Origin: Methanobacteriota archaeon | Lineage (GTDB): Archaea; Methanobacteriota; Methanobacteria; Methanobacteriales; Methanobacteriaceae | Reading direction: 5' to 3' | Assembly (NCBI GenBank): GCA_023411115.1 | Contig: JAEYPF010000018.1 | Location: 186,001-250,000, forward strand | DNA length: 64,000 bases | Shown here: positions 1 through 9,215 of the stretch, piece after piece | How the letters are laid out: the number at the start of each line of letters is the position of its first letter | How positions within the stretch are numbered: the first letter of the stretch is position 1 | Program-made: the position numbers and the translations under genes | Notes under the pieces: model-generated | What the model was told of the DNA's origin: nothing | Seen by the model: only the letters and a program-made list of their open reading frames with translations | Database searches by the model: none

Positions 1-175
1 ATTACTTGAACTTAAAAAGGATCTAAAAAACAAATTTAATACATTTATGTACTTTAAAAATTTTATTATGTAAAGTAAAAAAGAACTAACTACTTCATGG
101 CAAATTTATAAAATATTAAACTATAATTCGAATTAAATTACAAAATTTTAATTTTATAAATCATATAACTCTTTC

Positions 176-189
176 TTTACAGTTGAAAT
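176..189 (+). repeat. Outlying degenerate origin box
   Basis: TTTACAGTTGAAAT differs at one base from the core box TTTACACTTGAAAT and is followed by an ACCTGTC tail resembling the ACATGTC tail of the strong copies. It lies 1.8 kb left of the main cluster. Confidence 0.45.
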
Positions 190-611
190 ACCTGTCATCT
201 AAGGTTTTTGTAAATAATATGATATTTAATATAAATTATGTATAATAGAGCACCAAATAATCATTAACTAAAACTTCCGAATAAACAAACCTAGCTGAAA
301 ATTCTTTATCATTTTATATAATTTATAAATCATTTATATACTCAAATACATACTTAAAAGCATTTTTTGAGCATTTAGTTTTTAATTTTTGGTTTATAAC
401 TATACATACATTTTTTAAGCCTGTACATCTAAGATATACACTATATCAAATAATATTTAAAAATAAAAACAGTTTCAATAACACAAAAACGCTGCATAAG
501 TAAAAAATAAGGTTTAAAATAAAATCTAAAAATTATCCTAAAAAATCGAGTAAAACTAAAGTTCCGCAATGTCTAATTACAAATTAAATATATCATACAA
601 ACTATTTGCAA

Positions 612-884
612 TTTGAAGGTTGAATATTCATAATTTAAATACGTCATGTAAAACTATTTTTTTAAGTTCGAATATTTACAGTTTAATATTATTAAAATTT
701 ATTTTCAAAATTGAAGGTTAAGTGTTTACGGTTTATATATTCTATAAACTATTTTAGTTAAAAATTGAATATCATAGTTTAAATACAATATTTTGGATAT
801 TGCAGCTTAAATACAGGCATTATAATCCTAAGAGCAGAATTAGTCTATAAAAACTTGAAAGTTAAATATTATAGTCTAAGGATA
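612..884. repeat. Degenerate ~30-bp direct repeats, spaced 30-60 bp
   Basis: Six imperfect copies follow a pattern like TTGAAGGTTGAATATT followed by ATAGTTTAAATAC. They begin near 612, 664, 710, 761, 788 and 852. Sequence between copies is AT-rich filler. They are distinct from the origin boxes further right. Function is unknown; a decayed repeat array or a protein-binding region of the origin are both possible. Confidence 0.45.
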
Positions 885-1967
885 TGATCTCAAATACATT
901 AATAAGCCTCTAAAAACAGGTTGTGAAAATTTCAATTCTAGCAGCAAAGAACCATTCTATAGTCTACAGTTAATGTATTGCATATGTTACTTTATGAACA
1001 GTATTTCTAGTATTCAGCAATAGAATAAAGCAAAACAGCTTAAAATGGGTTTTGCTGTTTAAAACATGGAAATCAGGACTTTTATATCTTTTGTATAAAA
1101 TTCTTCCAAATTAAGATCCTGTAAGAAATTATATTTTATTTCAGGAAAACTGTAAAATTCAATTTTGTAATTTTTTTTATATGTTGTGATAAATTTTCAG
1201 GTAACGTTACTTCAAATTGTCATATATTTTACAGATTAAGCTAAATTTCAAATGTAATCCTTTAAAAAAATATTTTTTACTTAATAATTACCTGATTATT
1301 TCCTGTTGTTGAAATAAAGTCAGATAAAACATTAAAGGTATTTAGATATTTTCTGTTGTTAAGTGGGACCTGTTTTATTTGGTAGGTATACTCAACAATT
1401 TAAATCCCTAAAAAAATTGACAATCATAGGCTTTACCAATAGCATTTAATTTTATATTAACTAAATCAATTACAGAACTATTTATTTATTCAATAACGTG
1501 ATTAGAAGATTTATATGATCTAACCACTCCAAAATGTCTCTTTATGTACCCATACATTTGATTTAAAGCTACTTAATTTGAAAATTTTGTAGATCTGATA
1601 GCTAAATTATGTTAATTAAAGCTATTGTATCTCTACCAATTAAACATTTCAAGAGTCTAAAGTATATTAAAATCCATAATATCTATTAATATTAATTTTT
1701 TTAGATAATATACTTATATTATCATTTAAAATGAACAATTGAATGTTATATTTGTTAATAAACTAAATAGAATAGCTCTAAAATATTCTCATTAATCTAA
1801 TAGAAGAAATTAGATAGATTAATGGTATACCTTGATTTTTTACGGTAAATAGCTTATTTATAGTTTATAATTCTTATTTTAAAATATAATTTGAAATAAA
1901 TCATCTGATCAAATTTTAATTAGTTTTTTACTTGTATTTAGAATTAATTTATAAATTTGTCATTTTA

Positions 1968-1981
1968 CTTACACTTGAAAT
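1968..1981 (+). repeat. Origin recognition box (one mismatch)
   Basis: CTTACACTTGAAAT, one base off the core box. It is the first box of the main cluster. Confidence 0.65.
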
Positions 1982-2026
1982 GCTTCTACATTTGCGCAGC
2001 AAAAATTTAAACAAGTTATTATACCT

Positions 2027-2040
2027 GATACAGTTGAAAT
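2027..2040 (+). repeat. Degenerate origin box
   Basis: GATACAGTTGAAAT keeps the GTTGAAAT half and orientation but differs at three positions from the core box. It is a weak site inside the cluster. Confidence 0.4.
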
Positions 2041-2071
2041 GGAAGTTTAAATGATATCATCTAATCAAATT

Positions 2072-2085
2072 TTTACACTTGAAAT
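2072..2085 (+). repeat. Origin recognition box
   Basis: Exact TTTACACTTGAAAT followed by ACATGTC, the extended tail seen in several copies. Confidence 0.8.
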
Positions 2086-2121
2086 ACATGTCTTTTGGGA
2101 ATCGAACAGTTAGAAGTATTA

Positions 2122-2135
2122 TTTACACTTGAAAT
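2122..2135 (+). repeat. Origin recognition box
   Basis: Exact TTTACACTTGAAAT, followed by TTACGTC. It is 50 bp from the previous box. Confidence 0.8.
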
Positions 2136-2353
2136 TTACGTCTCAGTTACTACGAACTAAATTTGTTTTAAGATTATAGATATAAATAGCTTAAATTGCT
2201 GTAATAGTGTTTTAAACATGTATTAATTAAAAATAATAATTTTAATTTGTTGAATCAGGTTTTAAATATATATAAACATGATCTGATCATTTGTTAATAC
2301 AATTTATAATTTATTTATTATCCTTAATTGGAAATCTTCCTTTCAAAAATTGT

Positions 2354-2367
2354 TTTACACTTGAAAT
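2354..2367 (+). repeat. Origin recognition box
   Basis: Exact TTTACACTTGAAAT, followed by GCATGTC. It opens the second sub-cluster beyond the AT-rich gap. Confidence 0.8.
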
Positions 2368-2408
2368 GCATGTCCCTTGTTAAAATAAAAATTTTGCTTT
2401 CTGCTTTA

Positions 2409-2422
2409 TTTACACTTGAAAT
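2409..2422 (+). repeat. Origin recognition box
   Basis: Exact TTTACACTTGAAAT, followed by ATATGTC; 55 bp from the previous copy. Confidence 0.8.
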
Positions 2423-2472
2423 ATATGTCTTATTATATGGAATAGTAATAATTATAAACAAGAATTTATTAT

Positions 2473-2486
2473 TTTACACTTGAAAT
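2473..2486 (+). repeat. Origin recognition box
   Basis: Exact TTTACACTTGAAAT, followed by GCACCTC; 64 bp from the previous copy. Confidence 0.8.
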
Positions 2487-2544
2487 GCACCTCTCTGTTT
2501 GAACATTTATATTGTTGAATGACAATCTAATGTATTAGAGAAAG

Positions 2545-2558
2545 ATTTCAAGTGTATT
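2545..2558 (-). repeat. Inverted origin box next to cdc6
   Basis: On the minus strand this reads AATACACTTGAAAT. It is the only clear box in opposite orientation and lies about 70-90 bp before the cdc6 start, so it could both close the origin array and let Cdc6 regulate its own promoter (inference). Confidence 0.65.
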
Positions 2559-2627
2559 GTTATTTTTCGATCATTGTTTTGAAGCCCAAAGTAATATTAA
2601 TTGGATGCTTCTTTTAATTGTTGATGA

Positions 2628-3785
2628 GTGGTTAACATGAATATCTTTGAAGAACTCGGTGAAAAAAATACCGTTTTTAAGTGCAAAAAATATTTAGATC
2701 ATAGATTCTTACCTGATAAATTACCTCACCGTGAAGAACAGATTATGTCTGTTGCAAAATACTGGATTGAAGCTTTAAGCAGCGTAACTCCTCCAGATAT
2801 AACGATCTACGGTAAGACAGGCACTGGAAAAACAGCTGTGGCTAAATTTGCAAAAAAACAGTTATTACAGGTTGCGAAGGATAAAAATGTTAATGTAAGG
2901 GTAGAATATGTGAGATGTACAGATTATACAACAGAATACCAAGTTATAGCTCATTTATGCCAGCAAATGGGACAGAACGTTCCATATAGGGGCTGGACAA
3001 AGGCTGAAGTAATACAGTCGTTCAGGAATCTTTTTAAAAAGAATGTATTTGGAAAAGACCTTATTTTAATTATTCTTCTTGATGAAATCGATATATTGTT
3101 AAAAAATGATGGTGATGGTCTCCTTTATACTCTTACAAGAACAGAAAACGTTGCAATTGCATCTATAAGTAACTACGTTGATTTTAAAAAATTTATAAAG
3201 CCAAGGGTAAAAAGTAGTTTACGTGATCGTGAAATTGTTTTCCCTCCTTACAATGCTCAGCAGCTGGTTGATATCCTGGAAGAGAGGGCTGAATTGTCTT
3301 TTAGAGGAAATGTTTTAAACGATGATGTAATTCCACTCTGCGCAGCTCTTGCTGCAAAGGAAGAGGGCGATGCTAGGTATGCCCTGGACCTCCTTAGAAC
3401 TTCGGGCGAGCTGGCAGATGAAAAAAGTTCTGATATTGTATTTGAAGATTACGTCAGGGAAGCGAAGGACCATATTGAGCATAACAAGGTCACTGATATT
3501 ATAATGACTCTACCAAGCCAGCAGCAAAAGGTTCTGGAGTCTCTACTTTATCTTACAAAAAGAAAAGAAGAAATAACATCTGGAAGGCTGTATGAAGTCT
3601 ATAAGGAAGTTTCTAAAGGAGATTCAGTATCATATAGAAGGATCTTTGATTTCATAAATGAACTGGAAATGCTGGGACTTATTTCAACTAAAACAGTTTC
3701 TAGAGGTAGGGGAAAAGGTAGAACAAATATAATCGATCTGCAATGTGAGCTTGATCTTCTTGAAGACGCTATGTGGAGCGCGTAG
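2628..3785 (+). CDS. cdc6: Orc1/Cdc6 replication initiator
   Basis: This is an archaeal ORC1-type origin-binding and MCM-loading protein (AAA+ ATPase). Walker A GKTGTGKT lies at about residues 62-69, Walker B LLDEID at about 150, and a basic winged-helix region, rich in SYRR and SRGRGKGR-type sequence, forms the C-terminus. At 385 residues it has normal Orc1/Cdc6 length. The first possible start is GTG 2628; ATG 2637 (MNIFEELG) is equally plausible because no clear Shine-Dalgarno site separates them. It sits directly downstream of the origin box array, with another box behind it at 3873, the arrangement expected for an initiator gene next to the origin it recognises. Confidence 0.95.
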   Translation: MVNMNIFEELGEKNTVFKCKKYLDHRFLPDKLPHREEQIMSVAKYWIEALSSVTPPDITIYGKTGTGKTAVAKFAKKQLLQVAKDKNVNVRVEYVRCTDYTTEYQVIAHLCQQMGQNVPYRGWTKAEVIQSFRNLFKKNVFGKDLILIILLDEIDILLKNDGDGLLYTLTRTENVAIASISNYVDFKKFIKPRVKSSLRDREIVFPPYNAQQLVDILEERAELSFRGNVLNDDVIPLCAALAAKEEGDARYALDLLRTSGELADEKSSDIVFEDYVREAKDHIEHNKVTDIIMTLPSQQQKVLESLLYLTKRKEEITSGRLYEVYKEVSKGDSVSYRRIFDFINELEMLGLISTKTVSRGRGKGRTNIIDLQCELDLLEDAMWSA

Positions 3786-4087
3786 ACAGAATATTTAATT
3801 AATTTTGGTTTTAAAGTGGATCTAAAACCTGAGATACGCTTTAAAAATTTGATTAGCTGGTATGCTAAATTATTTTCACTTGAAATACACCTCTTTTAAA
3901 TTTTAAATAACAATTTAAAATTAGACCAGTACTTACATGAATCGTTCTTTTTTTAAAGGAGGCTAATTTTACCTTTAATTTTTCAAATAAAAATAAGTTA
4001 TTGATGAAATGATTTTAATTTTGGTATATAATAGTTTAAAAGTAATTTATTAACATTTAAAGGATTAAAAATGTAAATAGATAATAT
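3786..4087. other. Intergenic region behind cdc6
   Basis: AT-rich and without a gene. Its one recognisable element is an origin-type box at 3873-3886. The right end includes the convergent tail of pyrB. Confidence 0.6.
3873..3886 (+). repeat. Origin box downstream of cdc6
   Basis: TTTTCACTTGAAAT, one base off the core box, followed by ACACCTC as in the copy at 2473. It places a box on the other side of the initiator gene. Confidence 0.65.
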
Positions 4088-5002
4088 TTACTTTATCACT
4101 GACTTTAATAGGGCCATTCTAACAGGTACTCCGTAAAAAGCCTGTTCAAAGTATTTTCCCTGTGGTGTATTATCTACATCATGGGATATTTCGTCCACCC
4201 GCGGCAGAGGATGCATTACAATGGCATCACTTCCTTTTAAAAGACTAGAATTGATAGTATACGCTCCCTTAATTTTTAAATATTCTGCAGGGTCAGGAAA
4301 CCGTTCTTTCTGGATTCTTGTCACGTATAGTACATCTGTTTTATCCAGCACATCATGGATATTTTCAGTTTCGTATACCTCAACTCCACTTTTTCCAAGG
4401 TCATGGAGTATTTCACGGGGCATTTTAAGTTCTTTTGGAGATACAAAGCTCACATCAACGTCAAACATTGCAAGTGCATAGGCCAGGGAATGGACAGTCC
4501 TTCCATATTTGAGATCCCCTACAAGTGCGATATGAAGATCATCGATTTTTCCCAGGATTCGTTTCATTGTGTAGAGATCGAGCAGTGTCTGGGTGGGGTG
4601 CTGGCCAGCACCGTCTCCAGCATTTATCACAGGTACATCAACTATATTTGCAACAAAACGGGCAGTTCCTTCCATGTTGTGCCTTATAACAAGTGCATCA
4701 GAATATTCACCCACTATTCTAACGGTATCTGTTAAGTTTTCACCTTTAGTTGCAGAACTTGTACCTGCTTCTGCAAAACCAATGGTAGCGCCGCCAAGCC
4801 GCTTCATTGCAGCTTCAAAAGAGAGTCTAGTCCTTGTGGATGGTTCATAAAAAAGCATTCCCAGGAGTTTTCCATCCAGAATATTTGATTTCTCCATTGA
4901 TCTGGCGATGGGTTCCATCTCTTCGGCTATTTTTAAAATGTATTCTATATCTTTTTTATCGAAATCCCTTATTGAAATAATATCTTTTTGATTGAAGCCC
5001 AT
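4088..5002 (-). CDS. pyrB: Aspartate carbamoyltransferase catalytic chain
   Basis: PyrB condenses carbamoyl phosphate with aspartate to carbamoyl aspartate, the second step of pyrimidine synthesis. The carbamoyl-phosphate loop STRTR is at residues 55-59 and the transcarbamylase HPTQ motif at 135-138, with HPLPRVDE near the C-terminus, all typical of the catalytic chain. Length (304) is normal. The start ATG is preceded by AGGTGTATCT, a good ribosome site. No regulatory chain (pyrI) lies beside it. The related ornithine enzyme ArgF is encoded at 38.1 kb; the aspartate assignment rests on PyrB-type flanking sequence (HPLPRVDEI) rather than the ornithine-type HCLP motif seen in ArgF. Confidence 0.95.
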   Translation of the reverse strand: MGFNQKDIISIRDFDKKDIEYILKIAEEMEPIARSMEKSNILDGKLLGMLFYEPSTRTRLSFEAAMKRLGGATIGFAEAGTSSATKGENLTDTVRIVGEYSDALVIRHNMEGTARFVANIVDVPVINAGDGAGQHPTQTLLDLYTMKRILGKIDDLHIALVGDLKYGRTVHSLAYALAMFDVDVSFVSPKELKMPREILHDLGKSGVEVYETENIHDVLDKTDVLYVTRIQKERFPDPAEYLKIKGAYTINSSLLKGSDAIVMHPLPRVDEISHDVDNTPQGKYFEQAFYGVPVRMALLKSVIK

Positions 5003-5118
5003 AGATACACCTTCTGGATGAATTATAATTATTTAGCTGTAAATTCACTGTTTTACCATATCTTTCTCTAAATTTATAAATCCATCGTTCATTTATCTTG
5101 CTAATTTATAGATTAAAA

Positions 5119-5847
5119 TTATAAATTCCTTGCAAACGTTAGGTACCCTGTGTGGCCTACAGCCCTAGTTTTAGGCCTAGTTCCCTTAGCTTTAACCTCA
5201 ATCTCCCGCAAAATACACTCAACAGTATTTAAATCTGAAAATTCGAATTTTTTAAGCACTTTATGGAGTATTTGAACCTGTTCTATATATGGAGTATAAG
5301 TTGCAATGTATCCGCCGATTTTAAGGGCTTTTTTTGCATGTTCCACAACATCCCATGGTTTAGGTAAATCTAAGAATACCACATCAATGCCATCTTCATC
5401 AATTCCTTCAGTTATATCTCCACACTTTACATGCACGTTTTGGAGGCCGAAATTCTCCACATTACGCTTTGCAATCTTGCTGAAGTCTTCGCGGATTTCA
5501 TATGAATAGACTTCTCCATCTTTTCCTACAATATTTCCAAAATGCAGTGCTGTAGCCCCAGCTCCAGTTCCAGCATCAATGACTCGATCACCAGAACCCA
5601 TTCCAGTAAAGGCGGTTATAATCCCAATATCTTTGGGAAGAATTATTGAACACTTCCTTTCCATTAAATCGATATAGTCATTGATATTTGCCTTTACAAC
5701 CTTGAAATTATGCCCCATATGGGTTTGTAGGACATCTCCTGGTTTACCATTTTCCATATCTTCTTTCTTTATAAAACCGAAGTTAGTATGAAATTCTTCA
5801 TTCCGGGCAATGTATTTCTTACCCCTTTCATCCATTAAAATGCGCAA
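5119..5847 (-). CDS. trmI: tRNA (adenine-N1)-methyltransferase (TrmI type)
   Basis: This is an S-adenosylmethionine-dependent methyltransferase that makes m1A at positions 57/58 in the T-loop of tRNA. A small N-terminal beta domain precedes a Rossmann methyltransferase core with the SAM motif DAGTGAGATA (near residue 95) and the TrmI-type FLDLPKPW active-site strand near residue 155; GYIATYTPYIEQ and the basic TRPKTRAVGHTGYL tail are also family-typical. I place the start at TTG 5847: a GTG at 5856 lies inside the ribosome site GGAGTG, whereas TTG 5847 has six bases of spacing and gives MRILMDERGKKY. ATG 5835 is another possibility. It may act alone, since neighbours are unrelated. Confidence 0.9.
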   Translation of the reverse strand: MRILMDERGKKYIARNEEFHTNFGFIKKEDMENGKPGDVLQTHMGHNFKVVKANINDYIDLMERKCSIILPKDIGIITAFTGMGSGDRVIDAGTGAGATALHFGNIVGKDGEVYSYEIREDFSKIAKRNVENFGLQNVHVKCGDITEGIDEDGIDVVFLDLPKPWDVVEHAKKALKIGGYIATYTPYIEQVQILHKVLKKFEFSDLNTVECILREIEVKAKGTRPKTRAVGHTGYLTFARNL

Positions 5848-6083
5848 TATTTTCACTCCTGATATTTAATTTGTTGTTAAATTAAAATATAGATTGATTC
5901 TTAACTCATAGCTTTAATGCTATCTAAAATCATATTTCTATGTAATTGTAACTAAATTAAGATTTTTAAGTGATTTAGTGAATGGCCAGTCAACATTAAT
6001 GTGCTTGTATAATCTTTCTTGCCTTTGGATATTAACCAGGTACATTTGTTTATAGTTTGTAATTTAGCTATTAATTTGTTGGT

Positions 6084-8366
6084 CTATTTATCTGATTCAT
6101 CTGTTTCTATAAGCTTTTTAATTTCAGCTCCTTTGGCTCCACTTATCTTTCTAAAACCAGAATCCACTACTTCAATTATTCCCTTGGCTATTTTATCTCC
6201 AATTCCCTCTACAGATTTAAGTTCACTCTGCGAGGCATTTATAATATTTTTAACAGAACCAAATTCTTCAAGCAGTTTCTTGGCTGTGACAGGCCCAATA
6301 TTTGGCAGTGATTCTACGATGTACAACTGCTGCTCATACAATGTAAGGGGTTTTTTCTCAGTCCTAACTTGTATTGGTGTCCTTTCATGCATTTGCTCTC
6401 TTATAGCAAGGCGCATAATCATTGCTGCTGTATCTTCTTCGGATCTAGTTGGTATTATAGGAATACCGAAATCAACAGCTAATGATGCTAAAGCACCTCT
6501 TATTGCATTTGGATGGACCAAAGATGAATAAAGTTCTTCACCTTCCAGTATAATCACTGGCTTTCTGAAATTTTCAACTAGTTCTTTAGCTTGTTTGTAT
6601 AATCTTTTATCTATAATTGAGACTATGAAGTCCTTTGCTGTTTTTCTTTCGATTCCAACTTCATCACTCACCTGATAATCAGCTACAGGGAGACTTTTTA
6701 CTTCCATAGCTGCACCTAAGTTATCAAGTTCACGTAAAACCTTAGAACTCTGTTCTCTTGAGTCAGCATATATCAAAGGCTTTATGATTTTTTCACCGTT
6801 TACTTCTTCTTCTCGAGGAAGGACTTTTACGATTTCTTTTGGGGCTATATTTCTTTTAACCCTGTTTGATAATTGTTTTTTCATCCTTGCTTCTTTATTG
6901 ATACTTGTCCAGTAGTAAGCCTCATCTCTAGTCCCCTTAGTAATTAAAATATACATTTTACCTTTATTTTTTCTTCCAGTTCTTCCACGGCGCTGTATCA
7001 TCCTTATTTCTGATGGAACTGGTTCATATAGAATTACAAGGTCCACTGCAGGTATGTCGATGCCTTCTTCAGCTACACTTGTGGATATCAGGACATCATA
7101 AACACCCATTTTAAAGGCTTTAATTACTTCTTTCTGTTTCTTCTGGGTTAATCCTTTTTCACCTTCTTTCGAGGCTTGGCCAAAGAATTTAACTGCATTA
7201 ATCCCTTCTTCTTCACATTTTTCAAATATTCTATCTACTGTATCTCTAAACTGTGTGAAAACAATTATTTTAGAATCCTTGTTAGTTTTGAGCTCTTTTT
7301 TCAATATATCGGCGAGCTTTTGGAGTTTAGGATGTTCAATTCCTTTTTCATGGGCTTTTTTGGTGAGACTAATTGCCTTTGAAAAATCTTCATCCATAAG
7401 AAGGCTTTTAGCGGCCTTTGTTCTTTTCTTCTTAAGGCGCTCGAAGTACTTATCAAGTGTACGTATTCCCTGGGTTTCCAGGAGTTCAAGAGCATGCATG
7501 ACATTTATAACTGCAGTTAGCACTGAAACAGCATAGTAACATTTTTTAGGAGGATTTGCACTACTTGAAATCCTTTTTTGAGCGGCACCTTTGGCCTTCA
7601 GTACTTCTGTCTTGCTCATATTCACGGATCGTATAATACCCATTCTCTTGAGGGTATTTAACCTGGCCTTTAAAACAGTGTCAATGGATTTTTTTATTTC
7701 TTTGAGTTCTTCATTAAGGTCAATTTTTATCCATTTAACTTCTACAGGGTTAAAATAAGGTGCAACATCAGCGTCCTCTTCGCTTTTAATAACCACGTCA
7801 TCTATAAAGAGATTTTCACACACTTCATTTATTTTATCTTCAACAGAACCTGGAGATGCAGTAAGCCCCATCACCAGCGGATGCTTACTTTGCTGCTGGT
7901 ATTTACCTGCTAAATAAACATAAGAATAAGCTCCCACTCCTCTGTGGCACTCATCAAATACAATGAGTGAAACGTTCTCCAATGAGTATCTAGAAGATAT
8001 TAAATCAGATTCAATAGTTTGGGGGGTTGCACATATGATTTGATGATCGTTCCATCTTTTAATTCTCTCTTTGGGCTTTACATCACCAGTTAAAGAAGTT
8101 GCTGGCACGTTTAAAAATTCTCTAAAGCTTTCTTCGTGCTGTACAACAAGGGGCTTGCTCGGTGCAAGAATAAGAACTTTTGAACCCTTGAAATTTTTGA
8201 TCCTTTCCGCTGCAACTAAAACTGCTACTATTGTTTTTCCAAGTGCTGTAGGTGCTACTATCATTGAGTTTCCTTTTTTAAGCACGTCAGCGGCTAGAAG
8301 TTGCTGGTAAAGCCTTGATTCTATTTTTTGATCTTTGATTAGGGAGTGTTCTATCCACTTTTGCAT
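6084..8366 (-). CDS. hef: Hef helicase-nuclease (FANCM/XPF family)
   Basis: Hef unwinds and cuts stalled replication forks. The N-terminal superfamily 2 helicase shows motif I PTALGKT (residues 39-45), DECH (138-141), LTASPGS, and motif VI QRRGRTGR. The C-terminal XPF-type nuclease has the catalytic signature ERKTAKDF near residue 580, followed by two helix-hairpin-helix segments (LPNIGPVTAKKL and VEGIGDKIA). Both halves appear intact. I choose ATG 8366 (MQKWIEH) rather than a TTG at 8402: there is no ribosome site, but a TTTTTATAC box lies about 25 bp before ATG 8366, as in leaderless archaeal transcripts. Its place near the origin and cdc6 fits a fork-repair role, though that link is inference. 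Confidence 0.95.
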   Translation of the reverse strand: MQKWIEHSLIKDQKIESRLYQQLLAADVLKKGNSMIVAPTALGKTIVAVLVAAERIKNFKGSKVLILAPSKPLVVQHEESFREFLNVPATSLTGDVKPKERIKRWNDHQIICATPQTIESDLISSRYSLENVSLIVFDECHRGVGAYSYVYLAGKYQQQSKHPLVMGLTASPGSVEDKINEVCENLFIDDVVIKSEEDADVAPYFNPVEVKWIKIDLNEELKEIKKSIDTVLKARLNTLKRMGIIRSVNMSKTEVLKAKGAAQKRISSSANPPKKCYYAVSVLTAVINVMHALELLETQGIRTLDKYFERLKKKRTKAAKSLLMDEDFSKAISLTKKAHEKGIEHPKLQKLADILKKELKTNKDSKIIVFTQFRDTVDRIFEKCEEEGINAVKFFGQASKEGEKGLTQKKQKEVIKAFKMGVYDVLISTSVAEEGIDIPAVDLVILYEPVPSEIRMIQRRGRTGRKNKGKMYILITKGTRDEAYYWTSINKEARMKKQLSNRVKRNIAPKEIVKVLPREEEVNGEKIIKPLIYADSREQSSKVLRELDNLGAAMEVKSLPVADYQVSDEVGIERKTAKDFIVSIIDKRLYKQAKELVENFRKPVIILEGEELYSSLVHPNAIRGALASLAVDFGIPIIPTRSEEDTAAMIMRLAIREQMHERTPIQVRTEKKPLTLYEQQLYIVESLPNIGPVTAKKLLEEFGSVKNIINASQSELKSVEGIGDKIAKGIIEVVDSGFRKISGAKGAEIKKLIETDESDK

Positions 8367-8619
8367 GTGTTTATATTGGGTCTTGTAGTATAAAAAGTTC
8401 AATTTAAAATTAGATAACTGAAATTTTAGTATTAATTTTATTATTAAAATCGTGAAATCAGAATTCTGAAGAATTTAAATGAGTAATAACATAATTACTA
8501 CTGCACATGGCTTTAATAACTGTATAAGTGGATTTTTGTTGAAAAATACTGCATAAAATTATATATAACACTTATTTGAAATTGTTGAATATGATATTAC
8601 TAGATGGGGATGATTTTTT

Positions 8620-9189
8620 ATGGGTTTAAGGAAGTTTATAGCTATTGTTGTAGGTATCATCGCTTTTGTTGGAACTGGATCTTTAATTGCTATTGGAGTT
8701 CAGAACATCTGGCCGGGTTACGCGTTTAGTGACCATCCTTTTGAGAGACTTTCTTTGTTATTTATTTCTTTTTTAGTGGCTTCTTCTGTTTATAACATGA
8801 TAAAAGGTGATGAGCCTGAACCTGAAGCTAAGGAGAATCAGGGTCTAACTAGTAAAGAGATTTCTAAGAAACTTGAAGAGATGAGAAGCCCAGAAAAACA
8901 TGTTACAATGGATAAACCACATACTGAAATCCCAGAATCTAAAGTTGAAACTGTAGAATCAAATAATTATAGGCCCCTGAACGAAAATAAATCTAAAGTA
9001 GCAGAGTTAAATGAGGTTAAAAAAGAAACTTTAAAACCTATTTCAAACCCTGGGAAGAATCATAATGAAACTGCAGGTGATACGCCTCAAAATATTGATT
9101 TGAATCAGAATTTCTGTCCTGATTGCGGCGGCTCTAACGTGGCTCATGCAAAGTATTGTGCATTTTGTGGGTCAAAACTTAAAGACTGA
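8620..9189 (+). CDS. Membrane protein with C-terminal zinc ribbon
   Basis: I do not recognise a named family. The 189-residue protein has two N-terminal membrane helices (about residues 5-27 and 40-60), a charged, probably disordered middle (about 65-160), and a C-terminal zinc ribbon CPDCG...CAFCG. The tail closely resembles that of the next gene: both have an Asn/Gln-rich lead-in, then CP-x-CG, and the identical stretch AKYCAFCG. The start ATG has GGGGATGA upstream. The two genes are 26 bp apart on the same strand and probably form an operon. A membrane adaptor using the ribbon for protein contact is conceivable but unproven. Confidence 0.75.
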   Translation: MGLRKFIAIVVGIIAFVGTGSLIAIGVQNIWPGYAFSDHPFERLSLLFISFLVASSVYNMIKGDEPEPEAKENQGLTSKEISKKLEEMRSPEKHVTMDKPHTEIPESKVETVESNNYRPLNENKSKVAELNEVKKETLKPISNPGKNHNETAGDTPQNIDLNQNFCPDCGGSNVAHAKYCAFCGSKLKD

Positions 9190-9215
9190 ATTTTTGAATT
9201 GGAAGTGATTAGAGA

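Larger units (their letters stand above)
1..2627. other. Gene-free AT-rich replication origin region (oriC)
   Basis: I see no convincing coding sequence in this 2.6 kb stretch. It is extremely AT-rich and ends at the Orc1/Cdc6 gene. It holds at least nine copies, some degenerate, of a TTTACACTTGAAAT box, clustered at 1968-2558, plus a different degenerate repeat array at 612-884. Archaeal origins are typically AT-rich, lie next to cdc6 and carry origin recognition boxes (ORBs); boxes of this sequence are known for Methanothermobacter Cdc6. The roughly 200-bp AT-rich gap between the box clusters (2146-2353) is a plausible unwinding element. The box assignment is pattern recognition, and origin activity is inference. 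Confidence 0.85.

Noticed and set aside
1028..1060. Possible hairpin with AAACAGC/GCTGTTT arms in the origin region
   Set aside because: Arms are short, several alternative pairings exist and AT-rich DNA makes such matches frequent.
1968..2558. Regularly spaced repeats that resemble a CRISPR array
   Set aside because: Copies are only 14-21 bp, spacing is irregular (about 40-220 bp), one is inverted, and no cas genes are near. They fit origin boxes.
2628..3785. Possibility that cdc6 belongs to a plasmid or virus
   Set aside because: It is surrounded by chromosomal housekeeping genes (pyrB, trmI, hef, rpsO) and a typical chromosomal oriC.
6019..6531. 170-codon plus-strand frame
   Set aside because: It runs opposite the hef gene; the strand with intact nuclease and helicase motifs is clearly the real one.
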